This document shows positions 55,125-63,975 of a DNA stretch of 64,000 bases, piece after piece; within the stretch, counting starts at the first letter, position 1; each line of letters opens with the position of its first letter. Below the pieces are notes generated by a model. It made no database searches, was not told the origin of the DNA, and saw only the letters and a list, made by a program, of their open reading frames with translations. The stretch is from contig NZ_CP016499.1 in assembly GCF_001713475.1 (NCBI RefSeq), forward strand, positions 868,001 to 932,000, given 5' to 3'. The position numbers were made by a program, and so were the translations under genes. The DNA is from Agrobacterium sp. RAC06. Lineage in GTDB: Bacteria > Pseudomonadota > Alphaproteobacteria > Rhizobiales > Rhizobiaceae.

Positions 55125-58055
55125 TCAACCTGCCTCGATAACCCGCGAAAGCGCGGTCAGGAGGCTCGCCTTCTGCACTTCAAGCTCCTGCTGGCGTTCG
55201 CGCTCGGCAGCCACCACCTCCGGATTGGCATTGGCGACGAACTTCTCGTTGCCCAGCTTTCCGGCGATGCGGCCCAGTTCCTGGTCCACCTTGGCGATTG
55301 CCTTTTCGATTCGGGCCTTTTCGGCAGAGAGATCGATCAAGGCCCCCAGCGGCAGGCAGGCGGTTGCCTCACCGACGACGATCTGGGCAGCGCCCTTCGG
55401 TGCGACATCGGCAACGGTAATCGCCTCGACACGGGCGAGACGCTTGATCGCCGCATCATGGCGGATCAACCGCTCCTGGGTCACGCCATTGGCGCCGACG
55501 ACGACGAGCGGGGCTGTCGCGCCCGGCGGCACATTCATTTCCGAACGGGCAGAGCGGATACCGGTGACCAGATCGATCAGCCAGTTGATGTCAGCTGCCG
55601 AATTCTCATCGGAGAATTCCGGCGTCGGCCAGTCGGCGTGGCAGAGTAGCATATCGCGGGACACACCCTCGCCTGCCGTATGGGCCCAGAGCTCTTCCGT
55701 CATGAAGGGCATGAAGGGATGCAAGAGCTTGTAGATCTGCTCAAGCACAAAGGCCGCGCAGGCCTGCGCTTCCTTCTTGGCGCTTTCGTCCTCGCCCATG
55801 AAGACGGGCTTGAGCAATTCCAGATACCAGTCGCAGAACTGGTTCCAGACGAAGCGATAGAGGCTGCCGGCGGCGTCGTTGAAACGATAGTTCTCGATCG
55901 CCTCTGTCACCTCGGCTTCCGTGCGGGCAAGCTCGGTGAGGATCCAGCGGTTGATGGCGAGCGAGGTTGTCTCCGGCAGGAATGCCGGATCGGCCTTCAC
56001 GCCGTTCATTTCGGCAAAACGCGTGGCGTTCCACAGCTTGGTGCCGAAGTTACGGTAGCCAGCAATACGTGCCGGGTCGAGCTTCACGTCGCGACCCTGG
56101 GCTGCCATGATCGCCAGCGTAAAGCGCAGCGCGTCGGCACCGTATTCGTCGATCAGCTCCAGCGGGTCGATGACGTTGCCCTTGGACTTCGACATCTTCT
56201 GGCCGTTCTTGTCGCGAACCAGCGCATGCACATAGACCGTGTGGAAGGGCTCGACCGGCTTGCCGTCCTCGTCCTTCATGAAGTGCAGGCCCATCATCAT
56301 CATCCGGGCGACCCAGAAGAAGATGATGTCGAAGCCGGTGACCAGCACGTCGGTCTGGTAATACTTCGCCAGTTCCGGCGTCTCGTCCGGCCATCCGAGC
56401 GTCGAGAAGGGCCAGAGTGCGGACGAGAACCAGGTGTCGAGCACGTCCTCGTCGCGAGTCAGGATCTCGCCGGGCTGGAAATTCTCGAGCTTCTCTTCGA
56501 CCCAAGCCTTCCAGGGGCCTTCATGGGCGATGTAGTGCTGGATCGCCGAATGCAGCGCCTCTTCCTCGGTCTTCTCGACGAAGACCTGACCGTCGGGACC
56601 ATACCAGGCAGGGATCTGGTGACCCCACCAGAGCTGGCGGGAAATACACCAGGGCTCGATATTCTCCATCCACTCGAAGTAGGTCTTTTCCCAGTTCTTC
56701 GGCACGAAGTTGGTGCGGCCTTCGCGCACGGAAGCAATCGCCGGCTCGGCCAGCGTCTTTGCGTCAGCAAACCACTGGTCGGTCAGCATCGGCTCGATGA
56801 CGACGCCGGAACGGTCGCCGAAGGGCTGCATGATTTTCTTGTTCTCGACGAAGGGCATGTCATTGCCTTCGGCGTCCTTCACCGTGACGGCGAGACCTTC
56901 CGCATTGATCGTCTCAACGATGCGTTTGCGGGCTTCGTAACGGTCGAGGCCGCGATACTCTTCCGGGACCAGATTGATATCGTCAACCTCGGTCTCGTTC
57001 GGCAGTTCGCCTGATTTGGCGATGTCGAGGGCACGCGCGGCGTAGACGGCATAATCCTCGCCATCGGCGCGCATCTTCGCCTGGGTGTCCATCAAGCGGT
57101 AGAGCGGGATCTTGTTGCGGCGGGCGACCTGGTAGTCGTTGAAGTCATGCGCGCCGGTAATCTTCACCGCACCCGAGCCAAACTTCGGATCCGGATATTC
57201 GTCGGTGATGATCGGGATCAGACGACGATGCTCCTTGGGTCCAACAGGGATCTCGCAGAGCTTGCCGACGATCGCCGCGTAACGCTCATCCGAGGGATGG
57301 ACGGCCACCGCGCCATCGCCGAGCATGGTCTCAGGCCGCGTCGTTGCGATCGCGATATAGTCGCGCTCCTCCTGGAAAGTGACGTTGCCGTCCTCATCCT
57401 TCTCGACATAGGTATAGGTCGCACCACCGGCGAGCGGATATTTGAAGTGCCACATATGGCCTTCAACTTCCTTGTTCTCGACCTCGAGGTCGGAGATCGC
57501 CGTCTCGAACTTCGGATCCCAGTTGACCAGCCGCTTGCCGCGATAGATCAGGCCCTCTTTATAAAGCGAAACGAAAACTTCGAGGACTGCGGCCGACAGA
57601 CCCTCATCCATGGTGAAGCGCTCGCGCGACCAGTCACAGGAGGCGCCGAGGCGCTTCAGCTGGTTGAAGATCAACCCGCCCGATTCTTCCTTCCATTCCC
57701 AGACCTTCTCGATAAAGGCCTCACGGCCCATGTCACGGCGCGAAAGGTTCTGGCCGTTTTCAGCAAGCTTGCGCTCGACGACCATCTGGGTCGCAATGCC
57801 GGCATGGTCCATGCCCGGCTGCCACAGCACATCCTTGCCGCGCATACGCTCGAAGCGGACCATGATGTCCTGCAGCGTGTTGTTCAGCGCGTGACCCATA
57901 TGCAGCGAACCGGTGACGTTCGGCGGCGGGATCACGATGGTGAAGGTGTCCTCGCCCGGCTTCGCATTGGCGCCGGCACGAAACGCATCGGCGTCTTCCC
58001 ATGCTTTCGCGATTTTCGGTTCGACGGCGGCTGAATCATAGGTCTTTTCGAGCAT
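55125..58055 (-). CDS. valS: Valyl-tRNA synthetase
   Basis: A large class I synthetase of 976 residues. HIGH-type motif in PPNVTGSLHMGHALNN, editing domain (TTRPETMLGDGAVAVHP), KMSKS motif in DKNGQKMSKSKGNVIDP, and a C-terminal coiled coil (about residues 905-975). Start ATG 58055. It lies downstream of popZ with a terminator between, so it is likely transcribed separately. Confidence 0.98.
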   Translation of the reverse strand: MLEKTYDSAAVEPKIAKAWEDADAFRAGANAKPGEDTFTIVIPPPNVTGSLHMGHALNNTLQDIMVRFERMRGKDVLWQPGMDHAGIATQMVVERKLAENGQNLSRRDMGREAFIEKVWEWKEESGGLIFNQLKRLGASCDWSRERFTMDEGLSAAVLEVFVSLYKEGLIYRGKRLVNWDPKFETAISDLEVENKEVEGHMWHFKYPLAGGATYTYVEKDEDGNVTFQEERDYIAIATTRPETMLGDGAVAVHPSDERYAAIVGKLCEIPVGPKEHRRLIPIITDEYPDPKFGSGAVKITGAHDFNDYQVARRNKIPLYRLMDTQAKMRADGEDYAVYAARALDIAKSGELPNETEVDDINLVPEEYRGLDRYEARKRIVETINAEGLAVTVKDAEGNDMPFVENKKIMQPFGDRSGVVIEPMLTDQWFADAKTLAEPAIASVREGRTNFVPKNWEKTYFEWMENIEPWCISRQLWWGHQIPAWYGPDGQVFVEKTEEEALHSAIQHYIAHEGPWKAWVEEKLENFQPGEILTRDEDVLDTWFSSALWPFSTLGWPDETPELAKYYQTDVLVTGFDIIFFWVARMMMMGLHFMKDEDGKPVEPFHTVYVHALVRDKNGQKMSKSKGNVIDPLELIDEYGADALRFTLAIMAAQGRDVKLDPARIAGYRNFGTKLWNATRFAEMNGVKADPAFLPETTSLAINRWILTELARTEAEVTEAIENYRFNDAAGSLYRFVWNQFCDWYLELLKPVFMGEDESAKKEAQACAAFVLEQIYKLLHPFMPFMTEELWAHTAGEGVSRDMLLCHADWPTPEFSDENSAADINWLIDLVTGIRSARSEMNVPPGATAPLVVVGANGVTQERLIRHDAAIKRLARVEAITVADVAPKGAAQIVVGEATACLPLGALIDLSAEKARIEKAIAKVDQELGRIAGKLGNEKFVANANPEVVAAERERQQELEVQKASLLTALSRVIEAG

Positions 58056-58119
58056 TTTCCGACCGGATTTTCGAGTTCTGGATGTGGCTTGGTAAATAGG
58101 ACTGACAAAACCAAGTCAA

Positions 58120-58147
58120 TAAAAAAGGCCGCTCTTGCGAGCGGCCC
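58120..58147 (-). terminator. Rho-independent terminator after popZ
   Basis: GGCCGCTC/GAGCGGCC (58127-58134 and 58139-58146) with a 4-base loop, followed by six Ts on the minus strand. Confidence 0.88.
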
Positions 58148-58169
58148 ATGATCCCCAAAGGGAGTTCAA

Positions 58170-59132
58170 TCAGCGTCGCGGGCCGCGGGCGACGCGTTCG
58201 ATTTCCTCGCGCACGAGACGCTCCACCAGCGTCGGCAGATTGTCGTCGAGCCAGTCCTTGAGCATCGGACGCAGCATCTCCTCGGCAACCTCGTCGAGTG
58301 AACGGCGCTCGCTGCCGTCAAAGGCGGCCGCGAGTTCGGAGAAGGAGCGCGAAACCTGCTCGACTGTTGCGGCGGAAACAAGGGCGGTCAGATCCCGTCC
58401 CTCGTTTTCCGTCTTCTGATGCATATCGGTGGCGGCGGACGTCGTCTGCATGTCCACCTCGAACGATGGCTCTGCCTGCTCCGTGGCGGGTTCCAGGAAT
58501 GTCGGCTCCCTGCGTTCAGCGCGAACCTCAACATGGGCCATGCGCCCGATCGGCGACGGTTCTGCGGGGCGCTCGGCTTCCCGTTCGACACGCGGCGCTG
58601 GTGCCTGAGCCGGTTCGGCGGCGTTCGTCGGGCGCAGCTGCTGGTCGCGCATCTCGGAGAGACGCGTCGACATGACAGGCACCCTATGCTGCGCCTCGTC
58701 GGCCGAAATTTCGCTGTCGCGACGTGGCTGCGAGACCGTCACATGGGCAGTCGTGTTGGACAATTGCGGCGGGCTCGGACGTTCGGTGCGTTCGGAGGCG
58801 GATCGTACACGGGCGGCGAGATCGGCAAGCGACACGCTCTTGGGTGCTTCCGGAGCCTGTTCGAGGACCGGCTCGCGACGCGGCTCGACTTCGGCGCGCT
58901 CCATGTCCCGCTGCGGAAACAGGGGGAAAGCGGAACCGGCATCGTTGGCCGGGACGAATTCGCCGCCGTCATAGCCCATGTCCTCGTCGCTTTCGCCCTG
59001 ATCGTCGGTCAGCGACGCTGCATCCTGCGTCAGGCTTCCACCGTTCACGGGATCATTGCTCTCGATGATCCGGCGGATGGATGCCAGGATCTCTTCCATG
59101 GACGGTTCACGCGCTACGCTTGGCTGAGCCAT
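58170..59132 (-). CDS. popZ: Polar organizing protein PopZ (DUF2497)
   Basis: A 320-residue protein from ATG 59132. The short N-terminal helix contains REPSMEEILASIRRIIES, the middle is a long disordered Pro/Glu-rich region, and the C-terminal multimerisation helices read RSLDEVAEEMLRPMLKDWLD, then DNLPTLVERLVREEIERVA. This three-part layout is that of PopZ, the hub at the cell pole that holds the chromosome origin and cell-cycle proteins. In Agrobacterium-type cells it marks the growing pole. Its neighbour is a pcm-like gene. Confidence 0.93.
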   Translation of the reverse strand: MAQPSVAREPSMEEILASIRRIIESNDPVNGGSLTQDAASLTDDQGESDEDMGYDGGEFVPANDAGSAFPLFPQRDMERAEVEPRREPVLEQAPEAPKSVSLADLAARVRSASERTERPSPPQLSNTTAHVTVSQPRRDSEISADEAQHRVPVMSTRLSEMRDQQLRPTNAAEPAQAPAPRVEREAERPAEPSPIGRMAHVEVRAERREPTFLEPATEQAEPSFEVDMQTTSAATDMHQKTENEGRDLTALVSAATVEQVSRSFSELAAAFDGSERRSLDEVAEEMLRPMLKDWLDDNLPTLVERLVREEIERVARGPRR

Positions 59133-59276
59133 ACTAATCCCCGTTGTCCTCAGAAATTCTCGGTCGGGAGATAAGCACCCACACCGATTCGCGCTCACCC
59201 TAGGATACGCGCCTCTCGAAAAAAATCACGTGCGCAGAATGAATTGCCGTGATGCACAGCTTTGTTGCGCACCAAC

Positions 59277-59303
59277 GAAAAGGCCCGCACGCGGCGGGCC
59301 TCA
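59277..59303 (-). terminator. Rho-independent terminator after the pcm-like gene
   Basis: AGGCCCGC/GCGGGCCT (59281-59288 and 59294-59301) with a 5-base loop; on the minus strand followed by TTTTCG. Confidence 0.75.
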
Positions 59304-59327
59304 AACGCACTCGTTGAACGTCGAGCT

Positions 59328-59999
59328 TCAGAAGACGAATTCGGCTGCCTTACGGAAACCGGGCAACGGCTTCACGGCGGCATTGAAATATTCGGTGTGG
59401 GAGGTGATGCCGCTATTCTTGACATAGAGGCGGGCGCGGGCCGCATTGCCATAACCGACGACGGCGACAAGACGACCACCCTCGCGCAGCTGCGCCAGCA
59501 GGGCTTCCGCCAGCTCCTCGACGGCACCGTTGACGAAGATGACATCATAGGGTGCTTCGGCGGCATAGCCGTCCTCCAGCTTGGCGGAGACGACGGCGAC
59601 ATTGTCATAACCGAGTTCGGAGAGCGTTTCGGTCGACCGGGCCACAAGCGCCTCGTCGCTCTCGGTCGCCACGACGGAACCGGCGAGCAGCGACAGGAGC
59701 GCTGCGGCGTAACCTGCACCACAGCCGATCTCGAGCACCAGGTCATCCTTGGTGATGGCGGCCAGCTGCAGAAGCTTGGCGAGCGGCGACGGCTCCATGA
59801 TGTAGCGAGCCGGATTGCCATTGGCGGCGGGCGCCACCTGCATATCCTCGTCGATATAGGCGAGCGGCTTCAGCTCGGCTGCAACGAAGGCTTCGCGCGG
59901 CACCGAAAGAAAGGCGGTCAGCACGGAATGGGACGTGACGTCCGTCGTCCTGATCTGGTTGTCCACCATCTTGGTGCGTGCTGCTACGTAATCCATCAT
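59328..59999 (-). CDS. Second protein-L-isoaspartate methyltransferase-like protein
   Basis: A 223-residue member of the PCMT family. N-terminus ARTKMVDNQIRTTDV, SAM loop VLEIGCGAGYAAALLSLL, then VVATESDEALV. It differs clearly from the pcm at 35802 and belongs to the alphaproteobacterial branch usually found beside tolC and popZ. The substrate may not be isoaspartate. ATG 59999 or 59996; neither has a strong ribosome site. No tolC lies between it and popZ here. Confidence 0.88.
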   Translation of the reverse strand: MMDYVAARTKMVDNQIRTTDVTSHSVLTAFLSVPREAFVAAELKPLAYIDEDMQVAPAANGNPARYIMEPSPLAKLLQLAAITKDDLVLEIGCGAGYAAALLSLLAGSVVATESDEALVARSTETLSELGYDNVAVVSAKLEDGYAAEAPYDVIFVNGAVEELAEALLAQLREGGRLVAVVGYGNAARARLYVKNSGITSHTEYFNAAVKPLPGFRKAAEFVF

Positions 60000-60207
60000 T
60001 TCATTCGCGCCCCGTGTCGACCGGCCATAGCGGCTTATTCCACCCGTGTCTTTAATTGCAGGGCGAGGCGCTTTCAAGCCGGTCTTCTTCTCGCACACGA
60101 GAATATCGCGGTCGCGAAGTGACGCAGTCGCTCTTGCGGAACGCGCAAAGACGACATCACCGATGCCGCCGGGATAAGGTCGATTGTATCTATGGAGAGA
60201 GTTCGGA

Positions 60208-60281
60208 TGGAGGCCTCGCCCGGAATTGAACCGGGGTACAAGGATTTGCAGTCCTCTGCGTCACCACTCCGCCACGAGGCC
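60208..60281 (-). tRNA. tRNA-Cys (GCA)
   Basis: A 74-base tRNA with encoded CCA. Acceptor stem GGCCTCG/CGAGGCC, anticodon loop CTGCAAA with anticodon GCA, T-loop GGTTCAATTCC, discriminator U. It is minus strand, between a pcm-like gene and small hypothetical genes. Confidence 0.96.
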
Positions 60282-60410
60282 ATCCGAGTAGAAAAGTGCG
60301 TGTGGTGGGCGGCATTTAGAACGGATCGAGAGTGAGCGCAAGGGGAAATTCATCAAATTTCGCGGCGCTCCTGTGGATGCCCGAAGGCGCCCTTCCCCGC
60401 CCGATTTTCC

Positions 60411-60665
60411 TTAAGAGTCCTCTCGCCAGCGACGACGATCAAGCAGGCGTGTTGCGGCCATGGTGCTGGCGGCTTCGGCCAGGCGTCCGGGATCGGTCAT
60501 GCCCGATGTATAAAGCCGGATCACCGCCTTGCCCACCGCTTCGCGATGGCCGTCATCGGAATAAGCGGGCTGTGCCGGTTCGGCCGCCCGCATCGCGTGA
60601 TCGATAATGTGAAAATCTCTTGGCGTCAGAATCAAGGAACTCTCCGCCTGGATTAATATGTTCAT
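60411..60665 (-). CDS. Hypothetical protein
   Basis: An 84-residue protein from ATG 60665, soluble and mostly helical (SSLILTPRDFHIIDHAMRAA; GKAVIRLYTSGMTDPGRLAE). Not recognised, though the composition and codon use look like a real gene. The longer frame to 60752 has no better start. It stands alone on the minus strand. Confidence 0.55.
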   Translation of the reverse strand: MNILIQAESSLILTPRDFHIIDHAMRAAEPAQPAYSDDGHREAVGKAVIRLYTSGMTDPGRLAEAASTMAATRLLDRRRWREDS

Positions 60666-60790
60666 GTCGTATGACCTTTCCGGGAACCAGACGGCGAGCG
60701 CCGCGTTCGGTATCCCCGATTGAGTCCGCCCAGGGTATCGGGTTGGAACCATCAGGTCATTTCACTATGACATGTGCCGCGTTGTGGGAG

Positions 60791-61072
60791 TCAGCTCCCG
60801 CTGCCGGGGCGTGACGCGTCCTTGCGGCGACTCCACCAGACGGTCAAACGCCGACGACGGCGTCGAACGGCCGGTAGGTCATGCGAGAGAACGATCAGGC
60901 CAAGCGGCACCATCCAGAAGCCCAGGATCGGCAGGAAGCCCAGAAAGCCACCGCCGACGAGTGCCGTTCCCGTCACGATTCGACCGGCCTTGGAGCGCGG
61001 AACGGGGATCTCGAGCCTGCCGAGGACAAGGCGCCCTCGCTGTTGGTCGAGCCGATACCGACGTTCTGGCAT
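60791..61072 (-). CDS. Small membrane protein, hypothetical
   Basis: A 93-residue protein. Charged N-terminus (about 30 residues), hydrophobic hairpin-like region (TALVGGGFLGFLPILGFWMV at residues 35-54, then PLGLIVLSHDLPAVRR), and an Arg-rich C-terminus. It resembles small alphaproteobacterial tail proteins of unknown function. Start ATG 61072. Confidence 0.6.
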   Translation of the reverse strand: MPERRYRLDQQRGRLVLGRLEIPVPRSKAGRIVTGTALVGGGFLGFLPILGFWMVPLGLIVLSHDLPAVRRRRRRLTVWWSRRKDASRPGSGS

Positions 61073-61236
61073 TCACGAGACTCCCTACGTTTCAGCGGTT
61101 TTGGGCCCCCTTCCCACGGCCCTCCAGATGGTGAGCCCACAAATAAAAACAAGACGATGACATTTTTTTTGAAAAACCGCTTGGCAAACGGAGCGAGCAT
61201 CAGTATTACCCCGCTCACACCGCGGCAAGCGGCTGT

Positions 61237-61311
61237 TCCCTGGTAGCTCAGCGGTAGAGCATTCGACTGTTAATCGACAGGTCGCCGGTTCGAATCCGGC
61301 CCGGGGAGCCA
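61237..61311 (+). tRNA. tRNA-Asn (GUU)
   Basis: A 75-base tRNA with encoded CCA. Acceptor TCCCTGG/CCGGGGA, D-arm GCTCAGCGGTAGAGC, anticodon loop CTGTTAA with GTT, T-loop GGTTCGAATCC. Followed by a terminator. Confidence 0.97.
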
Positions 61312-61320
61312 TCTAATTTC

Positions 61321-61355
61321 AAAGCCCGCGCCTCACAAAGGCAGCGGGCTTTTTA
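61321..61355 (+). terminator. Terminator after tRNA-Asn
   Basis: AAAGCCCGC and GCGGGCTTT around a 14-base loop, then TTTAA. Confidence 0.75.
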
Positions 61356-61481
61356 ATTGAATGCTCGTTGCCGGCCCACAAGATCCAATGTGGACTTTCC
61401 GGCAATGGTTCCGAAACCCCCTCTTCACCTTTCGCTGCTATCTCCCTCCTCGTACGGAAAAGAATGCAAGGAGGACGGCCG

Positions 61482-61706
61482 ATGTGGCTTGAGCTTCACG
61501 ATGGGGACGGCTTTCCCTTCTACGTCAACATGGACAATGTGGTGGATTTCCGCTGGTACGAGCGGGAAGGCTATACCTGCCTGCTGACCACCGCCCCGGT
61601 CGCCGAAAAGCTGCATCGCCTCTATGTCCGCGAAAACGCCCAGGAAATCATGGCCATGCTTCGGGCCGAACAGGCCCGTCGCATCCCTGCACGCTCCGCC
61701 GCCTGA
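61482..61706 (+). CDS. Hypothetical protein
   Basis: A 74-residue soluble protein from ATG 61482, with a strong AAGGAGG site upstream (61468-61474). It is beta-strand-rich at the start (WLELHDGDGFPFYVNMDNVV) and helical at the end. No family recognised. Transcribed toward the photolyase gene, 108 bases away. Confidence 0.65.
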   Translation: MWLELHDGDGFPFYVNMDNVVDFRWYEREGYTCLLTTAPVAEKLHRLYVRENAQEIMAMLRAEQARRIPARSAA

Positions 61707-61814
61707 CAGACCGGGCTGCAGGCGCATGCCAGAGTGTGAGATTCGTGACAGCGGCGTGATCTTGTCGCGGTAACCCTTCGTATGGCTTTGAAAGCCAACG
61801 AAGAAGAACAACGC

Positions 61815-63260
61815 ATGCCGCAATCCGCCAAGACGCTCATCCTCTGGTTCCGCAAGGATCTCCGGATCTCCGACCACGCCGCGCTCGCAACCGCGGCGGA
61901 CGAGGGGTTTCGCATCGTCCCTCTTTATATAAGGGAGCCGGAGCACGCCGGCACCGGACCGCTCGGCGCGGCGCAAGCCTGGTGGCTGCATCACTCGCTT
62001 GAAGCCTTCGGGGAATCGCTGGCAAGGCTCGGCTCCAATCTGATCCTGCGCAGCGGCGCCGCAGACGCCATGCTCGCCGATCTCATCACAGAAACCGGCG
62101 CTTCGGCCGTCTTCTGGAATCGTCGTTATGATCCCTCAGGCATTGCTGTCGACAAGGCGTTGAAGGCAAAACTGATCGCTGATGGCATCGACGTGCGCAC
62201 CTTTGCCGGCCAGATCCTGCACGAGCCGACCAAGCTCAAGACCGGCGCCGGCGGCCATTTTCGCGTCTATACGCCCTTCTGGAAGGCGCTGGACGGGTCC
62301 GGCGAGCCGCCCGAGCCGATCCCTGCCCCGAAGTCGCTCACCGCACCTGAGCATTGGCCGAAGAGCGAGACGCTTTCGGACTGGAACCTGCTGCCGACCA
62401 GGCCGAACTGGGCGAAAGGCTTTGAAAGCGAATGGCAGCCCGGCGAAGACGGCGCAAGCAAGCGCCTCGCCGCTTTCATCGCATCCGGCCTCAAGGGCTA
62501 TCGCACCCGCCGCGATTTTCCCGGTGAAGCGCATGTCTCGATGCTCTCGCCGCACTTAGCGCTGGGCGAAATTTCGCCCGCGTCCGTCTGGCACGCGACG
62601 CGCGGGCTGCCGGACGCCTATTCGAGTGAGGACTATATCCACTTCCGCAAGGAGCTCGTCTGGCGCGATTTTTCCTATCATCTGCTCTTCCATTTTCCCG
62701 ATCTCGCGACCAAAAACTGGAACGCCAAGTTCGACGTCTTCCCCTGGCGCGACGCGCCGGATCTGCTCGAAAAGTGGCAGCGTGGCCAGACCGGCTACCC
62801 GATCGTCGATGCCGGCATGCGCCAGCTCTGGCAGACGGGCTTCATGCACAACCGCGTGCGCATGATTGTCGCCTCCTTCCTGATCAAGGACCTTTTGATC
62901 GACTGGCGCGAAGGCGAACGCTGGTTCCGCGACACGCTTGTCGATGCCGACCCGGCCTCGAATGCAGCCAGCTGGCAATGGGTCGCCGGCTCCGGCGCCG
63001 ATGCCGCTCCCTTTTTCCGCATCTTCAACCCCACCAGCCAGGGCGAGAAATTCGATCCCGAAGGGGCTTACATCCGTCGCTTCGTACCGGAGCTGAGAGG
63101 CATGTCGAACAAGTTCATCCACAAGCCATCGGAGGCGCCCTTCGCGATGCTGAAGGAAGCAGGCGTGAGCCTCGGCAAGACCTATCCGCTGCCGATCGTC
63201 GATCACGGCAAGGCAAGGGATGCGGCGATGGCGGCGTTTCAGGGGTTGAGGGGGGAGTGA
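61815..63260 (+). CDS. phrB: Deoxyribodipyrimidine photolyase
   Basis: A 481-residue class I CPD photolyase from ATG 61815; an in-frame ATG at 61782 is possible. The N-terminal antenna domain starts LILWFRKDLRISDHAALATA. The FAD domain carries RRDFPGEAHVSMLSPHLALG, ELVWRDFSYHLLF, GYPIVDAGMRQLWQTGFMHN, then RVRMIVASFL, and DADPASNAASWQWVAGSG, with the Trp residues expected for electron transfer. It repairs UV pyrimidine dimers with light. Confidence 0.96.
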   Translation: MPQSAKTLILWFRKDLRISDHAALATAADEGFRIVPLYIREPEHAGTGPLGAAQAWWLHHSLEAFGESLARLGSNLILRSGAADAMLADLITETGASAVFWNRRYDPSGIAVDKALKAKLIADGIDVRTFAGQILHEPTKLKTGAGGHFRVYTPFWKALDGSGEPPEPIPAPKSLTAPEHWPKSETLSDWNLLPTRPNWAKGFESEWQPGEDGASKRLAAFIASGLKGYRTRRDFPGEAHVSMLSPHLALGEISPASVWHATRGLPDAYSSEDYIHFRKELVWRDFSYHLLFHFPDLATKNWNAKFDVFPWRDAPDLLEKWQRGQTGYPIVDAGMRQLWQTGFMHNRVRMIVASFLIKDLLIDWREGERWFRDTLVDADPASNAASWQWVAGSGADAAPFFRIFNPTSQGEKFDPEGAYIRRFVPELRGMSNKFIHKPSEAPFAMLKEAGVSLGKTYPLPIVDHGKARDAAMAAFQGLRGE

Positions 63261-63323
63261 TGCGGCCACGCCGAGTTGTGCAAATCGACGGGCGCCCAGC
63301 AAAAAGAGAGCAAGAGTTGCTTC

Positions 63324-63343
63324 TTGTACGCGATCAAGTACAA
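63324..63343 (+). promoter_or_regulatory. Operator-like palindrome of yefM-yoeB
   Basis: TTGTAC (63324-63329), 8-base spacer, GTACAA (63338-63343), ending eight bases before the yefM start. YefM-type antitoxins are known to bind TGTACA-type palindromes, so this is the probable autoregulatory site. Confidence 0.6.
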
Positions 63344-63350
63344 TAAAGGG

Positions 63351-63605
63351 ATGAGAACGACATCCTACAGCGACCTGCGCAAGAACCTGGCCTCTCTGCT
63401 CGACAGCGTGACTGAGGACCGGACGCCTGTGCTGATCACCCGTGATCGCGGAAAACCAGCTGCCGTTCTGATGTCGGTGGAGGATTTTGCGTCCTATGAG
63501 GAAACGCAGCATCTCCTAAAGAGCCCCCGCAACGCCGAACGCCTGCTTGAAGCGGTGCGGGACCTCGATGAAGGCAAGGGCGAGGCGCGCGAGCTCTCGG
63601 AGTGA
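63351..63605 (+). CDS. yefM: Antitoxin YefM (Phd/YefM family)
   Basis: An 84-residue antitoxin. N-terminal DNA-binding fold TTSYSDLRKNLASLLDSVTE, then RTPVLITRDRGKPAAVLMSV, and an acidic C-terminus that should bind the toxin. ATG 63351. The stop overlaps the toxin GTG start, giving coupled synthesis. It represses its own promoter together with YoeB. Confidence 0.94.
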   Translation: MRTTSYSDLRKNLASLLDSVTEDRTPVLITRDRGKPAAVLMSVEDFASYEETQHLLKSPRNAERLLEAVRDLDEGKGEARELSE

Positions 63606-63856
63606 AGCTCATCTTCCATGCGCGTGCCTGGGAGGACTACCTGTATTGGCAGTCTACCGATCCGAAGATGCTGGCGCGCGTCAATCAATTGATCAAGGAC
63701 AGCAGCCGATCACCCTTTCATGGCATCGGCAAACCGGAGCCGCTGCGGGGCGAGTTGCGCGGCTGGTTGTCGCGGCGGATCGATCAGGAGCATCGGCTCG
63801 TCTATCGTCCGAAGGAAGACGGGCTCCTGATCGCGCAGTGCCGCCATCACTACTGA
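63602..63856 (+). CDS. yoeB: Toxin YoeB, ribosome-dependent mRNA endonuclease
   Basis: An 84-residue RelE-superfamily toxin. N-terminal KLIFHARAWEDYLYWQSTD; KPEPLRGELRGWLSRRID with the catalytic Glu/Arg set; QEHRLVYR; C-terminal QCRHHY with the catalytic His-Tyr end. It cuts mRNA in the ribosomal A site. GTG 63602 overlaps yefM by four bases. Confidence 0.95.
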   Translation: MKLIFHARAWEDYLYWQSTDPKMLARVNQLIKDSSRSPFHGIGKPEPLRGELRGWLSRRIDQEHRLVYRPKEDGLLIAQCRHHY

Positions 63857-63938
63857 TCGACTTTGGGAAGGACCCTAGTGGCCAGTTCGACGGCCAGCAA
63901 ACTCAGCCCCCCGCACTGGACCTTGATCCATCTCTCCG

Positions 63939-63966
63939 CTAAAATGACCATACATAGTCATTTTAG
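63939..63966 (+). promoter_or_regulatory. Operator-like palindrome before a partial gene
   Basis: CTAAAATGAC (63939-63948), 8-base spacer, GTCATTTTAG (63957-63966): 10-base perfect arms ending nine bases before a start codon. Typical for an autoregulated antitoxin promoter. Confidence 0.6.
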
Positions 63967-63975
63967 GAGATCCAC

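Noticed and set aside
60074..60283. Short minus-strand ORF over tRNA-Cys
   Set aside because: Its peptide is just the translated tRNA, a familiar false gene.
61085..61312. Minus-strand ORF over tRNA-Asn
   Set aside because: Translation of the tRNA complement; a common annotation artefact.
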